A stretch of DNA of 64,000 nt from Moritella sp. 24 (GTDB taxonomy: Bacteria > Pseudomonadota > Gammaproteobacteria > Enterobacterales > Moritellaceae): NCBI RefSeq assembly GCF_018219155.1, contig NZ_CP056123.1, positions 3,357,505 through 3,421,504 of the forward strand, written 5' to 3'. The stretch's first letter is position 1; every line of letters starts with the position of its first letter. Both the position numbers and the translations under genes were made by a program. This document shows positions 43,708 to 55,220 of this stretch, piece after piece. Below the pieces are notes generated by a model. That model searched no databases and was not told the origin of the DNA. It worked only from the letters and a program-made list of their open reading frames with translations.

Positions 43708-44694
43708 CTAAGATTTAAATACCGGGGATATTGTCGCCCCTTGAGACTCCTCATCGAGTAAAATAGCTTGAACGACAGCATCTAAGTCGCCACGACTACC
43801 CGCTCCGTTATCATTAAATACCATGGCAACGCGCTTAACATAATCAGGAGATGGATTTGATGAAGCCAAACCTTGGATCAGTTGACGACTAATAAAAGGC
43901 CCTACATTCGGGTGATTAAACAATAAGTCTAAGCTCAGTGATAATTCTTCACTGCCTTTCATACCGGCATTAATTGTTTGCCCGAATATCACTTTTTCGG
44001 TGTAATCATGCTGTTTCGGTGATAATTCCATAAACGTATCATAACGACCTGAACGGCCATGGCCATAACGTTTATTCTCAACAAGATCCCAACCTGTGAA
44101 AACTCTCGCCAAATTCTCAACATCAGCTTGTTTATAGCTCAAATTTTTATTCCCCTGCGCATCCAAAATAGCTTGCCCAGAAAGATCTAATTGAAATAAA
44201 CCGATACTAAATAGTCGCATGACTTCACGCGCATAATTTTCATCAGGAAAAGTGTTATTTTTCAGATCAGCTTTACGACTTCCCTGCATAGATAAGTGAA
44301 CACCCATCGCAGGAGACAAGGTAACATCTTGTAATAAATCACGGTAATTACCAAAGCTGTGTTTTACTAAAAGATCGTAATACCACGCTAAGCCATCATC
44401 GTATTTAGTCAATGACTGTTCTTGACTTGATACAGCAAAAATTTCTGACAACGCAAAAGCGACTCGCTGGCGCGTAATTTGTTGCGCATTCAACAAGGTG
44501 TCGGGAGCCAACCCTAAGCGACCTTGATATAATCGTTTGATTGTTGCATCAGTGACTTGGTGTGACACATTCAGCATTGACTGTGTTAGACCACTCTTTT
44601 CTTGTGACATAACAGTGCTAGCACTGGCAACTGGTAAATTAAGACAACTCAGCAGCGCACAACTAATTCCATTTATAAATAAAGCTTTACTCAT
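43708..44694 (-). CDS. Truncated DUF1800 family protein
   Basis: 328 residues; full DUF1800 proteins are about 450-550. Family blocks are clear in the middle: RVAFALSEIFAVSSQEQSLT, GNYRDLLQDVTLSPAMGVHL, FPDENYAREVMRLFSIGLFQ, DVENLARVFTGWDL. The frame stops after AILLDEESQGA, where relatives continue ~130 residues; the N-terminal start of the domain is also short. A signal peptide is present. The sequence after the stop shows no DUF1800 remainder. The usual DUF1501 partner is missing. Decayed gene or miniature variant. Confidence 0.7.
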   Translation of the reverse strand: MSKALFINGISCALLSCLNLPVASASTVMSQEKSGLTQSMLNVSHQVTDATIKRLYQGRLGLAPDTLLNAQQITRQRVAFALSEIFAVSSQEQSLTKYDDGLAWYYDLLVKHSFGNYRDLLQDVTLSPAMGVHLSMQGSRKADLKNNTFPDENYAREVMRLFSIGLFQLDLSGQAILDAQGNKNLSYKQADVENLARVFTGWDLVENKRYGHGRSGRYDTFMELSPKQHDYTEKVIFGQTINAGMKGSEELSLSLDLLFNHPNVGPFISRQLIQGLASSNPSPDYVKRVAMVFNDNGAGSRGDLDAVVQAILLDEESQGATISPVFKS

Positions 44695-44870
44695 TATGAT
44701 CTCGTCCTTGATACCGCTAACCTATAAATATATGCTGATTTTCGTTCGACTACAGTGATCTATGTCTCACTCATAGACAGATACTCTAGACTTGATTATG
44801 GTAACTTTATCCCCCATATGTCTTTCATATACGAAATTTATACCGATACGCAATTTGATGGAGCTAATCA

Positions 44871-45722
44871 GTGCAGAATTATATCCTTGAACTTACCAGT
44901 GAAAACTTTCAAGAAATCCTACTACAAGGTAAATACTCGCAACCAATCGTCATTGATTTTTGGTCTGAACGTGCACCTGAAAATCAAGTAAGTGCGCGTC
45001 TATTAAATATAGCGCAAAGCTTAAATGGCCAAATAATACTGGCTCGACTTAATTGTGATCGTCACCCTGAACTTGTACAGCAGTTTGGTATCAAAAGCTT
45101 ACCAACTGTCGCTATTTTTAAAGATGCGAAACCAGTTGATAGCTTTGTTGGCGAACAAGAAGAAGCGGCGATCCGTGAAATCATCAGCCGTCACTTACCA
45201 AAACAAGAACAAGTGTTGCTGCAACAAGCACAAATGTTATTAATGGAAAGTAAGTTTGCTGAAGCAGTACCGCTAATGGGTCAAGCTTACGAACTTGCAT
45301 CAGATAATGTTGATATTAAAATAGCTTATGCACAAGCGCTATTAGGTTCACATCAAGTTGAAGCAGCTGAAGCACTACTTGATACGTTTGCAGAAGCAGA
45401 ACAGCAAAGTCACCAATACCAGACTTTACGTTCACATTTAGACACGGCAAAAAAATCAGCTGAAACACCTGAAATCGTATCATTAACTGCTGCCCATGAA
45501 GCAAACCCTGATGATTTACAAATTGCTTATGATCTTGCGATTCAACTACAAACAGCAAACAAGCATAACGATGCAATGGTGTTGTTATTTAAGATTTTAA
45601 GTACGGAGTATGATTTCTTAGAAGGTGGCGCAAGAAAGGTTTACTTGGAGCTATTATCTGTAATGACAGATGCTGCGCTAGTAGCCGACTATCGTCGTAA
45701 GCTATATAGTTTGATGTATTAA
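44871..45722 (+). CDS. cnoX: CnoX (YbbN) thioredoxin-like co-chaperone
   Basis: 283 residues: thioredoxin fold 1-110 then TPR-like repeats to the end, the CnoX architecture. CnoX holds unfolding proteins and passes them to GroEL/DnaK. The thioredoxin motif position reads WSERAPENQ (31-39): no cysteine at all, where E. coli has SxxC, so redox activity is excluded. CDRHPELVQQFGIKSLPTVAIF is the following conserved part. GTG start at 44871 with GGAG seven bases upstream. Terminator at 45760. Confidence 0.9.
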   Translation: MQNYILELTSENFQEILLQGKYSQPIVIDFWSERAPENQVSARLLNIAQSLNGQIILARLNCDRHPELVQQFGIKSLPTVAIFKDAKPVDSFVGEQEEAAIREIISRHLPKQEQVLLQQAQMLLMESKFAEAVPLMGQAYELASDNVDIKIAYAQALLGSHQVEAAEALLDTFAEAEQQSHQYQTLRSHLDTAKKSAETPEIVSLTAAHEANPDDLQIAYDLAIQLQTANKHNDAMVLLFKILSTEYDFLEGGARKVYLELLSVMTDAALVADYRRKLYSLMY

Positions 45723-45759
45723 TCGTAACGATTAATCACAACACAGATCATATAAATGA

Positions 45760-45786
45760 AACCCTGATGCTTTAACGCTCAGGGTT
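45760..45786 (+). terminator. Terminator of cnoX
   Basis: AACCCTGA/TCAGGGTT with an 11-nt loop followed by TTTTATTTT, 38 bp after the cnoX stop. Strong intrinsic terminator. From 45790 to about 46020 I see no gene or clear site. Confidence 0.92.
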
Positions 45787-46019
45787 TTTATTTTAAAAAT
45801 TCCAATCTAAATTCCTCTAACGACTGCGATATAGAATAAATATCCATACGCTGTAAATCCATGACAAACAACTGAATTTGTAGGAATTTAGTTAAGACAA
45901 GGTTACTTAAAACAATTCTATTAGTGCGACAAGCATTGATTACATCACTTAAACTCAGCTAACACAACGCTAAAAATAATGACAAAGTGGTATGATTTCA
46001 AGTGTTTTGACGTAAAACA

Positions 46020-46216
46020 AGATTGTTTATACAGTTTATATGGTATTATGAAAAAAGTAGATACGGAGCATCTGCTAGGATAACAGCTGTTGCGATTTCT
46101 GCAACCTAGCTATAACAATTATCAATCCCTCTAGAATCTACGCTATTTGAAAGACACTAGATCAGATGTTCCGAATTTTAGTAGAGGGACCATATGCTAG
46201 TAATCCAGGGAATAAT
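46020..46216 (+). promoter_or_regulatory. icd promoter and structured leader
   Basis: TATTAT at 46044-46049 with TTGTTT upstream (15-base gap) is a possible promoter. Downstream, CTAGG (46075-46079) and inner TTGC (46090-46093) pair with GCAA-CCTAG (46101-46109). Farther on, TCCCTCTA (46126-46133) pairs with TAGAGGGA (46182-46189), which would mask a ribosome-binding site. Together these suggest translational or attenuation control of isocitrate dehydrogenase. Confidence 0.45.
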
Positions 46217-46253
46217 ATGTCTGAAGAAAATTCAAAGATTATTTACACTTTAA
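46194..46253 (+). CDS. Possible 19-codon upstream ORF overlapping the icd start
   Basis: ATG at 46194 preceded by AGAGGGACCAT, a strong ribosome-binding site, opens a 19-codon frame ending TAA at 46251-46253. It overlaps the icd start (46217) in another frame, so its translation would interfere or couple. No homology expected; kept at low confidence because it rests on the site alone. Confidence 0.25.
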   Translation: MLVIQGIICLKKIQRLFTL

Positions 46254-48454
46254 CGGACGAAGCGCCGTTATTGGCGACTTACTCACTTCTACCGATCATC
46301 GAAACATTCACTTCAACTGCCGGTATTGACGTAGTAAGAAGTGATATCTCGGTTGCAGCCAGAATCCTGGCTGAGTTTCCAGATTATTTGAGCGAAGAAC
46401 AAAAATTACCAGATAACCTCAGTGAACTAGGTCGTCTGACGCAAGATTCAAACACTAATATTATTAAACTGCCAAATATCAGTGCGTCTGTGCCACAGTT
46501 GCAAGCAGCAATTAGTGAATTACAATCGCAAGGGTTCCAGATTCCGAACTTACCTGAAGACCCGAAAACAGATGAAGAAACATTAATTTTACAACGCTAC
46601 TCTAAAGCTCTTGGTAGCGCTGTAAACCCTGTTCTTCGTGAAGGTAATTCAGATCGCCGCGCACCAAAAGCAGTTAAAAACTTCGCACGTAAACACCCTC
46701 ATTCAATGGGTAAGTGGAGCCAAGCATCTCGAACTCACGTTGCACACATGCGTGAAGGTGACTTCTACCACGGCGAAAAATCGATCACACTAGATAGTGC
46801 TCGCGACGTAAGAATGGAGCTACTAACAGAAGCTGGCGAAACAATCGTGCTTAAAGATAAAATCTCGCTGTTAGATGGCGAAATTATCGATAGTATGTTT
46901 ATGAGCAAAACAGCATTATGTGAATTTTACGAACAAGAAATGCAAGATGCCTACGAAACGGGCATGATGTTCTCTTTACACGTAAAAGCAACGATGATGA
47001 AAGTATCTCACCCGATTGTATTTGGTCATGCGGTAAGAATTTTCTATAAAGACGCGTTTGCAAAACACCACGACCTATTTGAAAAACTGGGCGTGAATGT
47101 TAATAACGGCTTATCAAACCTTTACGAAAAAATCGACGGTTTACCAAGCTCACAACGTGAAGAAATTCGTCGTGACTTACATGCTTGCCACACACACCGT
47201 CCAGAATTAGCAATGGTTGATTCAGATAAAGGGATTTCAAACCTACACGCGCCAAACGATGTGATCGTAGATGCATCTATGCCTGCTATGATCCGTGGTG
47301 GTGGTAAAATGTGGGGGGCTGATGGTCGTCCAAAAGATACCAAAGCCGTTATCCCTGAATCAACGTTCGCACGTATTTATCAAGAAATCATCGCATTTTG
47401 TAAAACAAATGGCGCATTCGATCCAGTCACAATGGGTAGTGTGCCAAACGTTGGCCTAATGGCACAAAAAGCGGAAGAGTACGGTTCGCACGACAAAACA
47501 TTCGAAGCGCCAGCGACGGGTGAAGCACGTATCGTAGACATCGCAACTGGCGAAGTACTAATGGTTCAGAATGTTGAGAAAGACGACATCTGGCGTATGT
47601 GCCAAGTTAAAGATGCTCCTATCCGTGACTGGGTTAAATTATCAGTTGAGCGTGCAAGAGACTCAGATACACCGGTTGTATTCTGGCTTGACCCTTACCG
47701 CCCACATGAAAACGAACTCATCATTAAGGTAAACGAATACCTTAAAGATCACGACACTGAAGGATTAGATATCCAAATCATGTCACAAGTTCGTGCAATG
47801 CGTTATACCCTAGAACGTGTAGCTCGTGGCCTAGATACTATTTCAGCAACAGGTAATATTTTACGTGATTACCTGACAGATCTATTCCCAATTATGGAAT
47901 TAGGTACAAGTGCTAAAATGTTGTCTATCGTGCCATTAATGGCAGGTGGCGGTTTATTCGAAACAGGCGCAGGTGGCTCAGCGCCGAAACATGTACAGCA
48001 ACTTGTTGAAGAAAATCACCTACGTTGGGATTCGCTAGGTGAATTCCTTGCGTTAACCGTGTCGCTAGAATCAGTAGCGAAGAAAGCGAATAACACGAAA
48101 GCAAAAATACTTGCAGCAACGTTAGATCAAGCAACTGAAATGTTATTAGACAACGGTAAATCACCATCACGCCGTACGGGTGAATTAGATAACCGTGGCA
48201 GTCACTTCTATCTTTCTCTATTCTGGGCTAAGTGCCTATCAGAACAGTCTGAAGACAAAGAATTGCAAGCTCAGTTTACTTCACTTGCTGCAACACTTAG
48301 TGAAAACGAACAGCAAATTGTCGAAGAGCTAAACTCAGTTCAAGGTAAAGCGGTAGATATCGGTGGTTACTTCAACGCAGACCCTGCGAAAATTGAAGCT
48401 ATCATGCGCCCAAGTAAAACATTTAATGAATTACTAAAAACAAAACTTAGCTAA
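46217..48454 (+). CDS. icd: Monomeric NADP-dependent isocitrate dehydrogenase
   Basis: 745 residues from the ATG at 46217 (AGGGA upstream); the longer frame adds 17 residues. The single-chain type: [50 protein letters not shown] (substrate and metal region), [20 protein letters not shown], and [20 protein letters not shown] at the C-terminal part. Converts isocitrate to 2-oxoglutarate in the TCA cycle. Common in marine gammaproteobacteria and Corynebacterium instead of the dimeric enzyme. Same chromosomal spot as dimeric icd in E. coli, next to rluE. Confidence 0.96.
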   Translation: MSEENSKIIYTLTDEAPLLATYSLLPIIETFTSTAGIDVVRSDISVAARILAEFPDYLSEEQKLPDNLSELGRLTQDSNTNIIKLPNISASVPQLQAAISELQSQGFQIPNLPEDPKTDEETLILQRYSKALGSAVNPVLREGNSDRRAPKAVKNFARKHPHSMGKWSQASRTHVAHMREGDFYHGEKSITLDSARDVRMELLTEAGETIVLKDKISLLDGEIIDSMFMSKTALCEFYEQEMQDAYETGMMFSLHVKATMMKVSHPIVFGHAVRIFYKDAFAKHHDLFEKLGVNVNNGLSNLYEKIDGLPSSQREEIRRDLHACHTHRPELAMVDSDKGISNLHAPNDVIVDASMPAMIRGGGKMWGADGRPKDTKAVIPESTFARIYQEIIAFCKTNGAFDPVTMGSVPNVGLMAQKAEEYGSHDKTFEAPATGEARIVDIATGEVLMVQNVEKDDIWRMCQVKDAPIRDWVKLSVERARDSDTPVVFWLDPYRPHENELIIKVNEYLKDHDTEGLDIQIMSQVRAMRYTLERVARGLDTISATGNILRDYLTDLFPIMELGTSAKMLSIVPLMAGGGLFETGAGGSAPKHVQQLVEENHLRWDSLGEFLALTVSLESVAKKANNTKAKILAATLDQATEMLLDNGKSPSRRTGELDNRGSHFYLSLFWAKCLSEQSEDKELQAQFTSLAATLSENEQQIVEELNSVQGKAVDIGGYFNADPAKIEAIMRPSKTFNELLKTKLS

Positions 48455-48480
48455 TATTAAGTAAACCAATATTACGCACC

Positions 48481-48512
48481 AAACCCGCAATAGATTCGTC
48501 TGTTGCGGGTTT
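48481..48512 (+). terminator. Terminator of icd
   Basis: Perfect 10-bp stem AAACCCGCAA/TTGCGGGTTT with a 12-nt loop and TCTTTTTC next, 27 bp after icd. Confidence 0.93.
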
Positions 48513-48734
48513 TCTTTTTCAGAACGCCCATACCCAACAAATACGCTACCTATTTCAAGTAATACCTATTCAATATTTCCCCACAACCATAGTTTGTTAG
48601 TGCTTTCTTTTTATAAACCGTGATTTTAAATAGATCAACACAGCTAAAATGACGTAAAATAAAGTATTGCGATGCACATTAAAGTAAAGCTCATAAACAC
48701 ATCAGGCCATAAAGGTAATTGATAAGGTAAAGCA

Positions 48735-50603
48735 GTGAAATTTAGAACCGATTTAAATGGGTTAAGAGCAATAGCACTTATTGCCGTCGTATTGTTCCAT
48801 TTTAATCCGAGCATCGCGCCCGGAGGCTTTGCGGGTGTTGATATTTTCTTTGTCATCTCAGGTTTCCTCATGACAGGGATTATCTTTAAAGGACTCAATA
48901 CTGATTCCCTAAACTTAGCTGACTTTTATTTATGCAGAGCAAATCGTATTATTCCTCCGCTTGCAGCTCTCTGTTTTATCCTATTGCTCTTTGGTTGGTT
49001 CTTATTGCCACCGATGGATTATTTAAATTTAGGCAAGCATGTCGCCAGCAGTGTCACGTTCCTATCAAATATCACCTATTTTTATGAGGCTGGTTATTTT
49101 GATGAAAGTGCCTATGAAAAATGGTTGTTACATACTTGGTCGTTATCGGTTGAATGGCAGTTTTATATTATTTACCCTATTATACTGCTGTTTTTAAAAC
49201 GCTATTTTTCACTCGAAAATTTAAAGCGGTTATTAATTGTTGGGACTGTTTTAGGTTATATATTTTGTACTATTGCGACAGATATGTGGCCAACATTTGC
49301 TTACTTTTCCTTGCCAACACGCTCATGGGAAATGCTGTTAGGCGGCGTAGCTTATTTCTACCCAGTAAAATTACACAGTAACCAAAAAAGATTACTTGAA
49401 ATTGTCGGCGTCTCGTTAATTTTATCATCGTTTATTTTTACCACTAAAATGACACCTTGGCCTGGTTACATCGCTTGTATCCCAGTGTTTGGGACTTACC
49501 TTATCCTGCTCAGTGATCGCGAAACAAGTATTATCACTAACAATCGGGTGTTTCAAACACTCGGTAAGTGGTCATATTCAATCTACCTTTGGCATTGGCC
49601 TATTGCGGTCTATGGGGCATATTTTAAATTAGAGAACTGGGTACCAATCGGTTTAACATTATCGGTTATTTTTGGTGCAGCCAGTTATTACTTGATTGAA
49701 CGTAATCAATTTAAACATAGAAAAAACACGCTGATTTTCACCCTAATAACGGCATTCGTTTTTGTTGGTTTTTACAAATCAATTCCCTTTCTGCTTTATC
49801 ACATTTCAGGTATGCCAAAATACATTATTGAAGCCAATTTAAATCAAAGTGACAAAGGCGAGCTTTATACTTGGCAAATGATGGATACACTTAAAAAAAA
49901 TAAAATTAATAACGATAAGTTAAATGTACTGTTTATTGGTGACTCGCAATCTGCTGATTTTGTTAATGTCATCAATGAAAAAGTCAGTGTCATTAATAAT
50001 GATCGCGTTAATTTTATGGCTCAAAAAATATCGGCTAAATGTGGTGTTTTTTACCATCTGCCTAAACCATTAAATACGCTCTACGACAGAATTAATCTCT
50101 CTGAAAATATAGGCGAGAAAAAATTACTCAAATGTGCAGCAAAAATCAGAAAAATAACAGCGGATCCTCGCCTACTCAATGCTGACTTTATTTTTATTGC
50201 GATGAATTGGCGCAACTGGGCTTTGGATTATAACATTCAAGCCATTGAAGCGATAAAACAGCGAAATCCAAAGGTCAAAATAGTGATTATCGGCAACAAG
50301 GGGATCGCACGTCCACTGCCAATACTGATGCTTAATGCATTTGAAAGTAAACAAGATGTAAGCGAGATGGTGTATAAGTCGCTGCCAAGCAGTAACATTA
50401 AAAACAATGCGTTTTTTAGTGCGAATCAAGATGTAGGCTATCAGTTTATTAATATGACTTACGCATTTTGCCCGACTAAAAAGTGTAATGTCGTCGATAA
50501 AAATGGCCTGCCATTCTTCTATGATGAAGTACATACGACCAAGCAAGGTGCGATGTATCTCTCAGAAAGGTTAAAGCCTGTATTACCCGTTGAAATTTAT
50601 TAA
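48735..50603 (+). CDS. OafA/YrhL-type O-acyltransferase with SGNH domain
   Basis: 622 residues. N-terminal acyltransferase-3 membrane domain of ten or so helices starting FRTDLNGLRAIALIAVVLFHF, with GFAGVDIFFVISGFLMTGII and the LHTWSLSVEWQFYIIYPII block. The C-terminal ~230 residues are an SGNH-like domain: LFIGDSQSADF (catalytic Ser block) and DEVHTTKQGAMYLS (Asp-x-x-His). Transfers acyl groups to surface polysaccharide. GTG start at 48735 with AAGG. It interrupts the icd-rluE neighbourhood, so a later insertion is likely. Confidence 0.9.
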   Translation: MKFRTDLNGLRAIALIAVVLFHFNPSIAPGGFAGVDIFFVISGFLMTGIIFKGLNTDSLNLADFYLCRANRIIPPLAALCFILLLFGWFLLPPMDYLNLGKHVASSVTFLSNITYFYEAGYFDESAYEKWLLHTWSLSVEWQFYIIYPIILLFLKRYFSLENLKRLLIVGTVLGYIFCTIATDMWPTFAYFSLPTRSWEMLLGGVAYFYPVKLHSNQKRLLEIVGVSLILSSFIFTTKMTPWPGYIACIPVFGTYLILLSDRETSIITNNRVFQTLGKWSYSIYLWHWPIAVYGAYFKLENWVPIGLTLSVIFGAASYYLIERNQFKHRKNTLIFTLITAFVFVGFYKSIPFLLYHISGMPKYIIEANLNQSDKGELYTWQMMDTLKKNKINNDKLNVLFIGDSQSADFVNVINEKVSVINNDRVNFMAQKISAKCGVFYHLPKPLNTLYDRINLSENIGEKKLLKCAAKIRKITADPRLLNADFIFIAMNWRNWALDYNIQAIEAIKQRNPKVKIVIIGNKGIARPLPILMLNAFESKQDVSEMVYKSLPSSNIKNNAFFSANQDVGYQFINMTYAFCPTKKCNVVDKNGLPFFYDEVHTTKQGAMYLSERLKPVLPVEIY

Positions 50604-50628
50604 TCCCCCCTCTTTGTTAATCACCACA

Positions 50629-50666
50629 CTGAGTCGCTATCATAAGAATATATTTTAGCGACTCAG
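50629..50666. terminator. Hairpin after the acyltransferase gene
   Basis: Perfect 11-bp stem CTGAGTCGCTA/TAGCGACTCAG with a 16-nt loop, 26 bp after the stop. No U tract, so termination is probable by position only. Confidence 0.55.
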
Positions 50667-50766
50667 ATGGCCCTAAAGTAAATAACGCTATATTAAATTA
50701 CCCTATAAATAGATTGCCAAAATTTGCTACAATTGCCTTATAAGCATCTTAATTATTAGCGAACAC

Positions 50767-51486
50767 ATGTCAAAATCAACACCAGCAGTAGCACCTAAAA
50801 AAGCAAAACTAACGCTAGGTAGAAAAAAAAGCCCTTCTGAACAGGCGAAAAAGAGCCAAATTAGTTATACCAATACGGTAAAACCGCGTGGTAAAAATAA
50901 CCGCTCACAACATTCTAAACCTAAAGAGTCTGGTCCAACTCAAGTTTATGTATTCAATAAACCTTACATGGTGTTGACTCAATTTACCGATGCTGATAAT
51001 CGTGAAACATTGAAAGACTATATCAAGGTACCGGATATCTACGCTGCCGGTCGCCTAGACCGTGATAGTGAAGGACTGCTATTACTAACAAACAATGGTC
51101 GCTTGCAAGCGAAGTTAACTCAGCCCGGTGAAAAAACAGAGAAAACGTATTGGGTGCAAGTCGAAGGTGAACCGAGCCCAGAAAAAATTAATGATTTACG
51201 CTACGGAATCGTCTTAAAAGACGGTCCAACACTGCCAGCTAAAGTTGAAATCATGACCGAACCAGCAGTGTGGCCGCGCGTACCACCAATTCGTGAACGT
51301 CAAAATATTCCAACGACCTGGCTAGCAATCACAATCGTCGAAGGCCGTAATCGCCAAGTTCGTCGTATGACTGCACATATCGGGCACCCGACACTGCGTT
51401 TGATCCGTTACCGCATTGGACCATGGACACTGGATAATATCCAACCAGGTGAATTGCTTGAAACCAGTATTCATATGATGGATTAG
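50767..51486 (+). CDS. rluE: RluE, 23S rRNA pseudouridine synthase
   Basis: 239 residues. A basic Lys/Arg-rich tail of ~55 residues precedes the catalytic domain: [20 protein letters not shown], catalytic D98 in [19 protein letters not shown], then [18 protein letters not shown] and [21 protein letters not shown]. RluE modifies U2457 of 23S rRNA. Position next to icd and mnmA as in E. coli supports the name over RsuA paralogs. Start ATG at 50767 after a short AT-rich promoter region. Confidence 0.92.
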   Translation: MSKSTPAVAPKKAKLTLGRKKSPSEQAKKSQISYTNTVKPRGKNNRSQHSKPKESGPTQVYVFNKPYMVLTQFTDADNRETLKDYIKVPDIYAAGRLDRDSEGLLLLTNNGRLQAKLTQPGEKTEKTYWVQVEGEPSPEKINDLRYGIVLKDGPTLPAKVEIMTEPAVWPRVPPIRERQNIPTTWLAITIVEGRNRQVRRMTAHIGHPTLRLIRYRIGPWTLDNIQPGELLETSIHMMD

Positions 51487-51662
51487 CAGCAAAGTCTGTT
51501 TTTGCGCGGGCCTTCATGGTAAAATTCGCGCCATTGAAATTTGGTTTTCAAAGAGCAGTCCAAAACTGTACCAAGAACACCAATTTCAACTCTATATTTA
51601 ATACATTAGCAAAAAAGCCTTTAACTTTATTTGCATTACTACAAGAGTAATTAAAAGGTCCT

Positions 51663-52802
51663 ATGACAAATAATACAATTGACGCAAGTACTAAAGAATT
51701 AAACAGTACTAAAAAGGTAATCGTTGGCATGTCCGGCGGTGTTGACTCATCTGTTTCTGCTTACTTGCTACAACAGCAAGGTTATCAAGTAGAAGGCCTG
51801 TTCATGAAGAACTGGGAAGATGACGATAATGATGAATATTGTGCCGCTGCTGAGGACCTAGCAGACGCACAAGCAGTATGTGATAAATTAGGTATTGAGT
51901 TACACGCTATTAATTTCTCTGCTGAGTACTGGGATAACGTGTTCGAATACTTCCTTGCTGAATATAAAGCAGGCCGAACGCCAAACCCTGATATTCTTTG
52001 TAACAAAGAAATCAAATTTAAAGCATTCCTGCAATTTGCTTCTGAAGTACTTTCTGCTGATTACATCGCAATGGGTCACTACGTGAGCCGTCGTCAAAAA
52101 GCCGATGGCACATTTGAAATGCTACGTGGCTTAGACAGTAATAAAGATCAAAGTTACTTCTTATACACGTTAGATCATGTGCAAGTTTCGCGTTCATTAT
52201 TCCCTGTTGGTGAATTAGAAAAGCCTGAAGTACGTCGTATTGCTGAAGAACAAGACTTGATCACAGCAAACAAAAAAGACAGTACTGGTATCTGCTTTAT
52301 CGGTGAACGTAAATTCACTGAATTTTTAAGCAAATACTTACCTGCACAACCGGGTAAAATTGAAAGTGTTGATGGCGAAGAAATTGGTGAACACCAAGGT
52401 CTGATGTACCACACACTTGGTCAACGTAAAGGCCTGCATATCGGTGGCATGAAAAACAACAACAGCCAAGAACCTTGGTATGTGGTTGATAAAGATATGG
52501 AGCGTAACGTACTGCTTGTGGCACAAGGTCACAACCACCCGCGTTTATTCTCGACTGGTTTAATGGCGTCGCAACTCCACTGGGTTAGCCGCGAACCATT
52601 AACACAGCCATTACGTTGTACTGTAAAAACGCGTTACCGCCAGACTGATGTTCCTTGTTTAGTGACACCAATCAGCGAAGACCAAATTGAAGTAACTTTT
52701 GATAAACCCGAACTTGCGGTTACACCTGGCCAATCAGCGGTATTTTACCTTGATGACGTTTGCCTAGGTGGCGCAATTATTGATGTTCAAATTAGGGACT
52801 AA
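51663..52802 (+). CDS. mnmA: MnmA, tRNA 2-thiouridylase
   Basis: 379 residues. PP-loop ATPase motif [12 protein letters not shown] (22-33), catalytic cysteines C113 ([12 protein letters not shown]) and C211 ([12 protein letters not shown]), and the C-terminal beta-barrel ([25 protein letters not shown]). Thiolates U34 of Lys, Glu and Gln tRNAs using sulfur from IscS via Tus relay. AAAAGG site before the ATG. Ends two bases before hflD, so co-transcribed with hflD and probably purB, as in E. coli. Confidence 0.97.
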   Translation: MTNNTIDASTKELNSTKKVIVGMSGGVDSSVSAYLLQQQGYQVEGLFMKNWEDDDNDEYCAAAEDLADAQAVCDKLGIELHAINFSAEYWDNVFEYFLAEYKAGRTPNPDILCNKEIKFKAFLQFASEVLSADYIAMGHYVSRRQKADGTFEMLRGLDSNKDQSYFLYTLDHVQVSRSLFPVGELEKPEVRRIAEEQDLITANKKDSTGICFIGERKFTEFLSKYLPAQPGKIESVDGEEIGEHQGLMYHTLGQRKGLHIGGMKNNNSQEPWYVVDKDMERNVLLVAQGHNHPRLFSTGLMASQLHWVSREPLTQPLRCTVKTRYRQTDVPCLVTPISEDQIEVTFDKPELAVTPGQSAVFYLDDVCLGGAIIDVQIRD

Positions 52803-52804
52803 CA

Positions 52805-53428
52805 GTGTCAACTAACTTCCAAGAATCAAATATAGCCTTTGCTGGCGTTTGTCAGGCTGCTGCGCTAGTACACCAACTTGCAACGACTGGTAATTGTGAT
52901 GATACACAATTAACTAATACCTTACGTTGTGTGATCGTGACAGACCCAAGTCAGACAATTGAAGTTTATGGCGAATACGCAAACTTAGAATTAGGCTACA
53001 AAACGCTTATTGCTCAGTTAAGTAATACGTCTAAAGGCCCAGATAGTGCATTAACACGCTACATGATTGGCTTAGTCGCACTAGAGCGTAAACTTGCTAA
53101 ACGCAATGATATTCTTGGCATGTTAGGTGAACGCATCTCACAAGTTAAGCGCCAAACTCATCATTATGAGTTAACGGATGCACAAATTTTAAGTAATATG
53201 GCGTCGATTTATGTGGACCTAATCAGCCCACTTGGCACCAAGATCCAAATTGCAGGAACAGCAAGTTTCCTACAACAAACATTGGTGAGAGATAAGATCC
53301 GTGCAGTATTATTTGCCGGTATTCGATCAGCAGTGTTATGGCGACAAACAGGCGGTCAACGTCGCCAAGTAGTTTTCAATCGTAAACACATGGTAGAGCA
53401 AGCTAAGCAACAATTAGCTCGAATTTAA
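52805..53428 (+). CDS. hflD: HflD, high-frequency-lysogenisation/inner-membrane protein
   Basis: 207 residues, matching HflD: FAGVCQAAALVHQLATTGNC at the N-terminus, GLVALERKLAKRNDILGMLGERI and ALLFAGIRSAVLWRQTGGQRRQ-like FAGIRSAVLWRQTGGQRR at the end. A mostly helical peripheral membrane protein that in E. coli affects phage lambda lysogeny; its normal role is unsettled. GTG start two bases after mnmA stop. Between mnmA and purB as in E. coli. Confidence 0.93.
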   Translation: MSTNFQESNIAFAGVCQAAALVHQLATTGNCDDTQLTNTLRCVIVTDPSQTIEVYGEYANLELGYKTLIAQLSNTSKGPDSALTRYMIGLVALERKLAKRNDILGMLGERISQVKRQTHHYELTDAQILSNMASIYVDLISPLGTKIQIAGTASFLQQTLVRDKIRAVLFAGIRSAVLWRQTGGQRRQVVFNRKHMVEQAKQQLARI

Positions 53429-54820
<1,392 letters not shown>

Positions 54821-54826
54821 CTTTAG

Positions 54827-54856
54827 CTGTAACTGTAACTGTAACTGTAACTGTAA
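54827..54856. repeat. Hexanucleotide tandem repeat (CTGTAA)x5
   Basis: Five exact copies of CTGTAA, beginning seven bases after the purB stop codon. A slippage-prone microsatellite in the 3' untranslated region; copy number likely varies. Confidence 0.95.
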
Positions 54857-54927
54857 ATAGTTAAGCTATAGATAGTCATGCACACTGTAAATAATTTAAC
54901 ATATGGCTTCATGTGTTAAATTAATTT

Positions 54928-54984
54928 AAGCCCAAGTTTATGTACTTTCAACTAGAAATAGTAACAGTACGCTTGGGCTTTTTT
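54928..54984 (+). terminator. Terminator of the mnmA-hflD-purB transcript
   Basis: AAGCCCAAG (54928-54936) pairs with CTTGGGCTT (54972-54980), with an inner GTACT/AGTAC stem, followed by TTTT. A second AT-rich hairpin TTTAACA/TGTTAAA lies just before (about 54895-54920). The remaining DNA to 55220 is AT-rich with no gene. Confidence 0.88.
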
Positions 54985-55220
54985 GTGCGCTAGTTAACAT
55001 TACCATTTTCGATATCAAAAAACCGAATATCGTCAAACCAAATAAATGCAAAATATAACTTCAAATTGCAAATAAAAAACCTCCACAAAATTTCATTTAT
55101 TAACAAATATACAGACTTTTGTAAAACATACGTTCGAAGTTAGCCCCCTATCTTGTAACTCTGTTCGATACACGGATAATCAGCATTACATTTACATCTG
55201 GTTAACCAAGGATTTACAGT

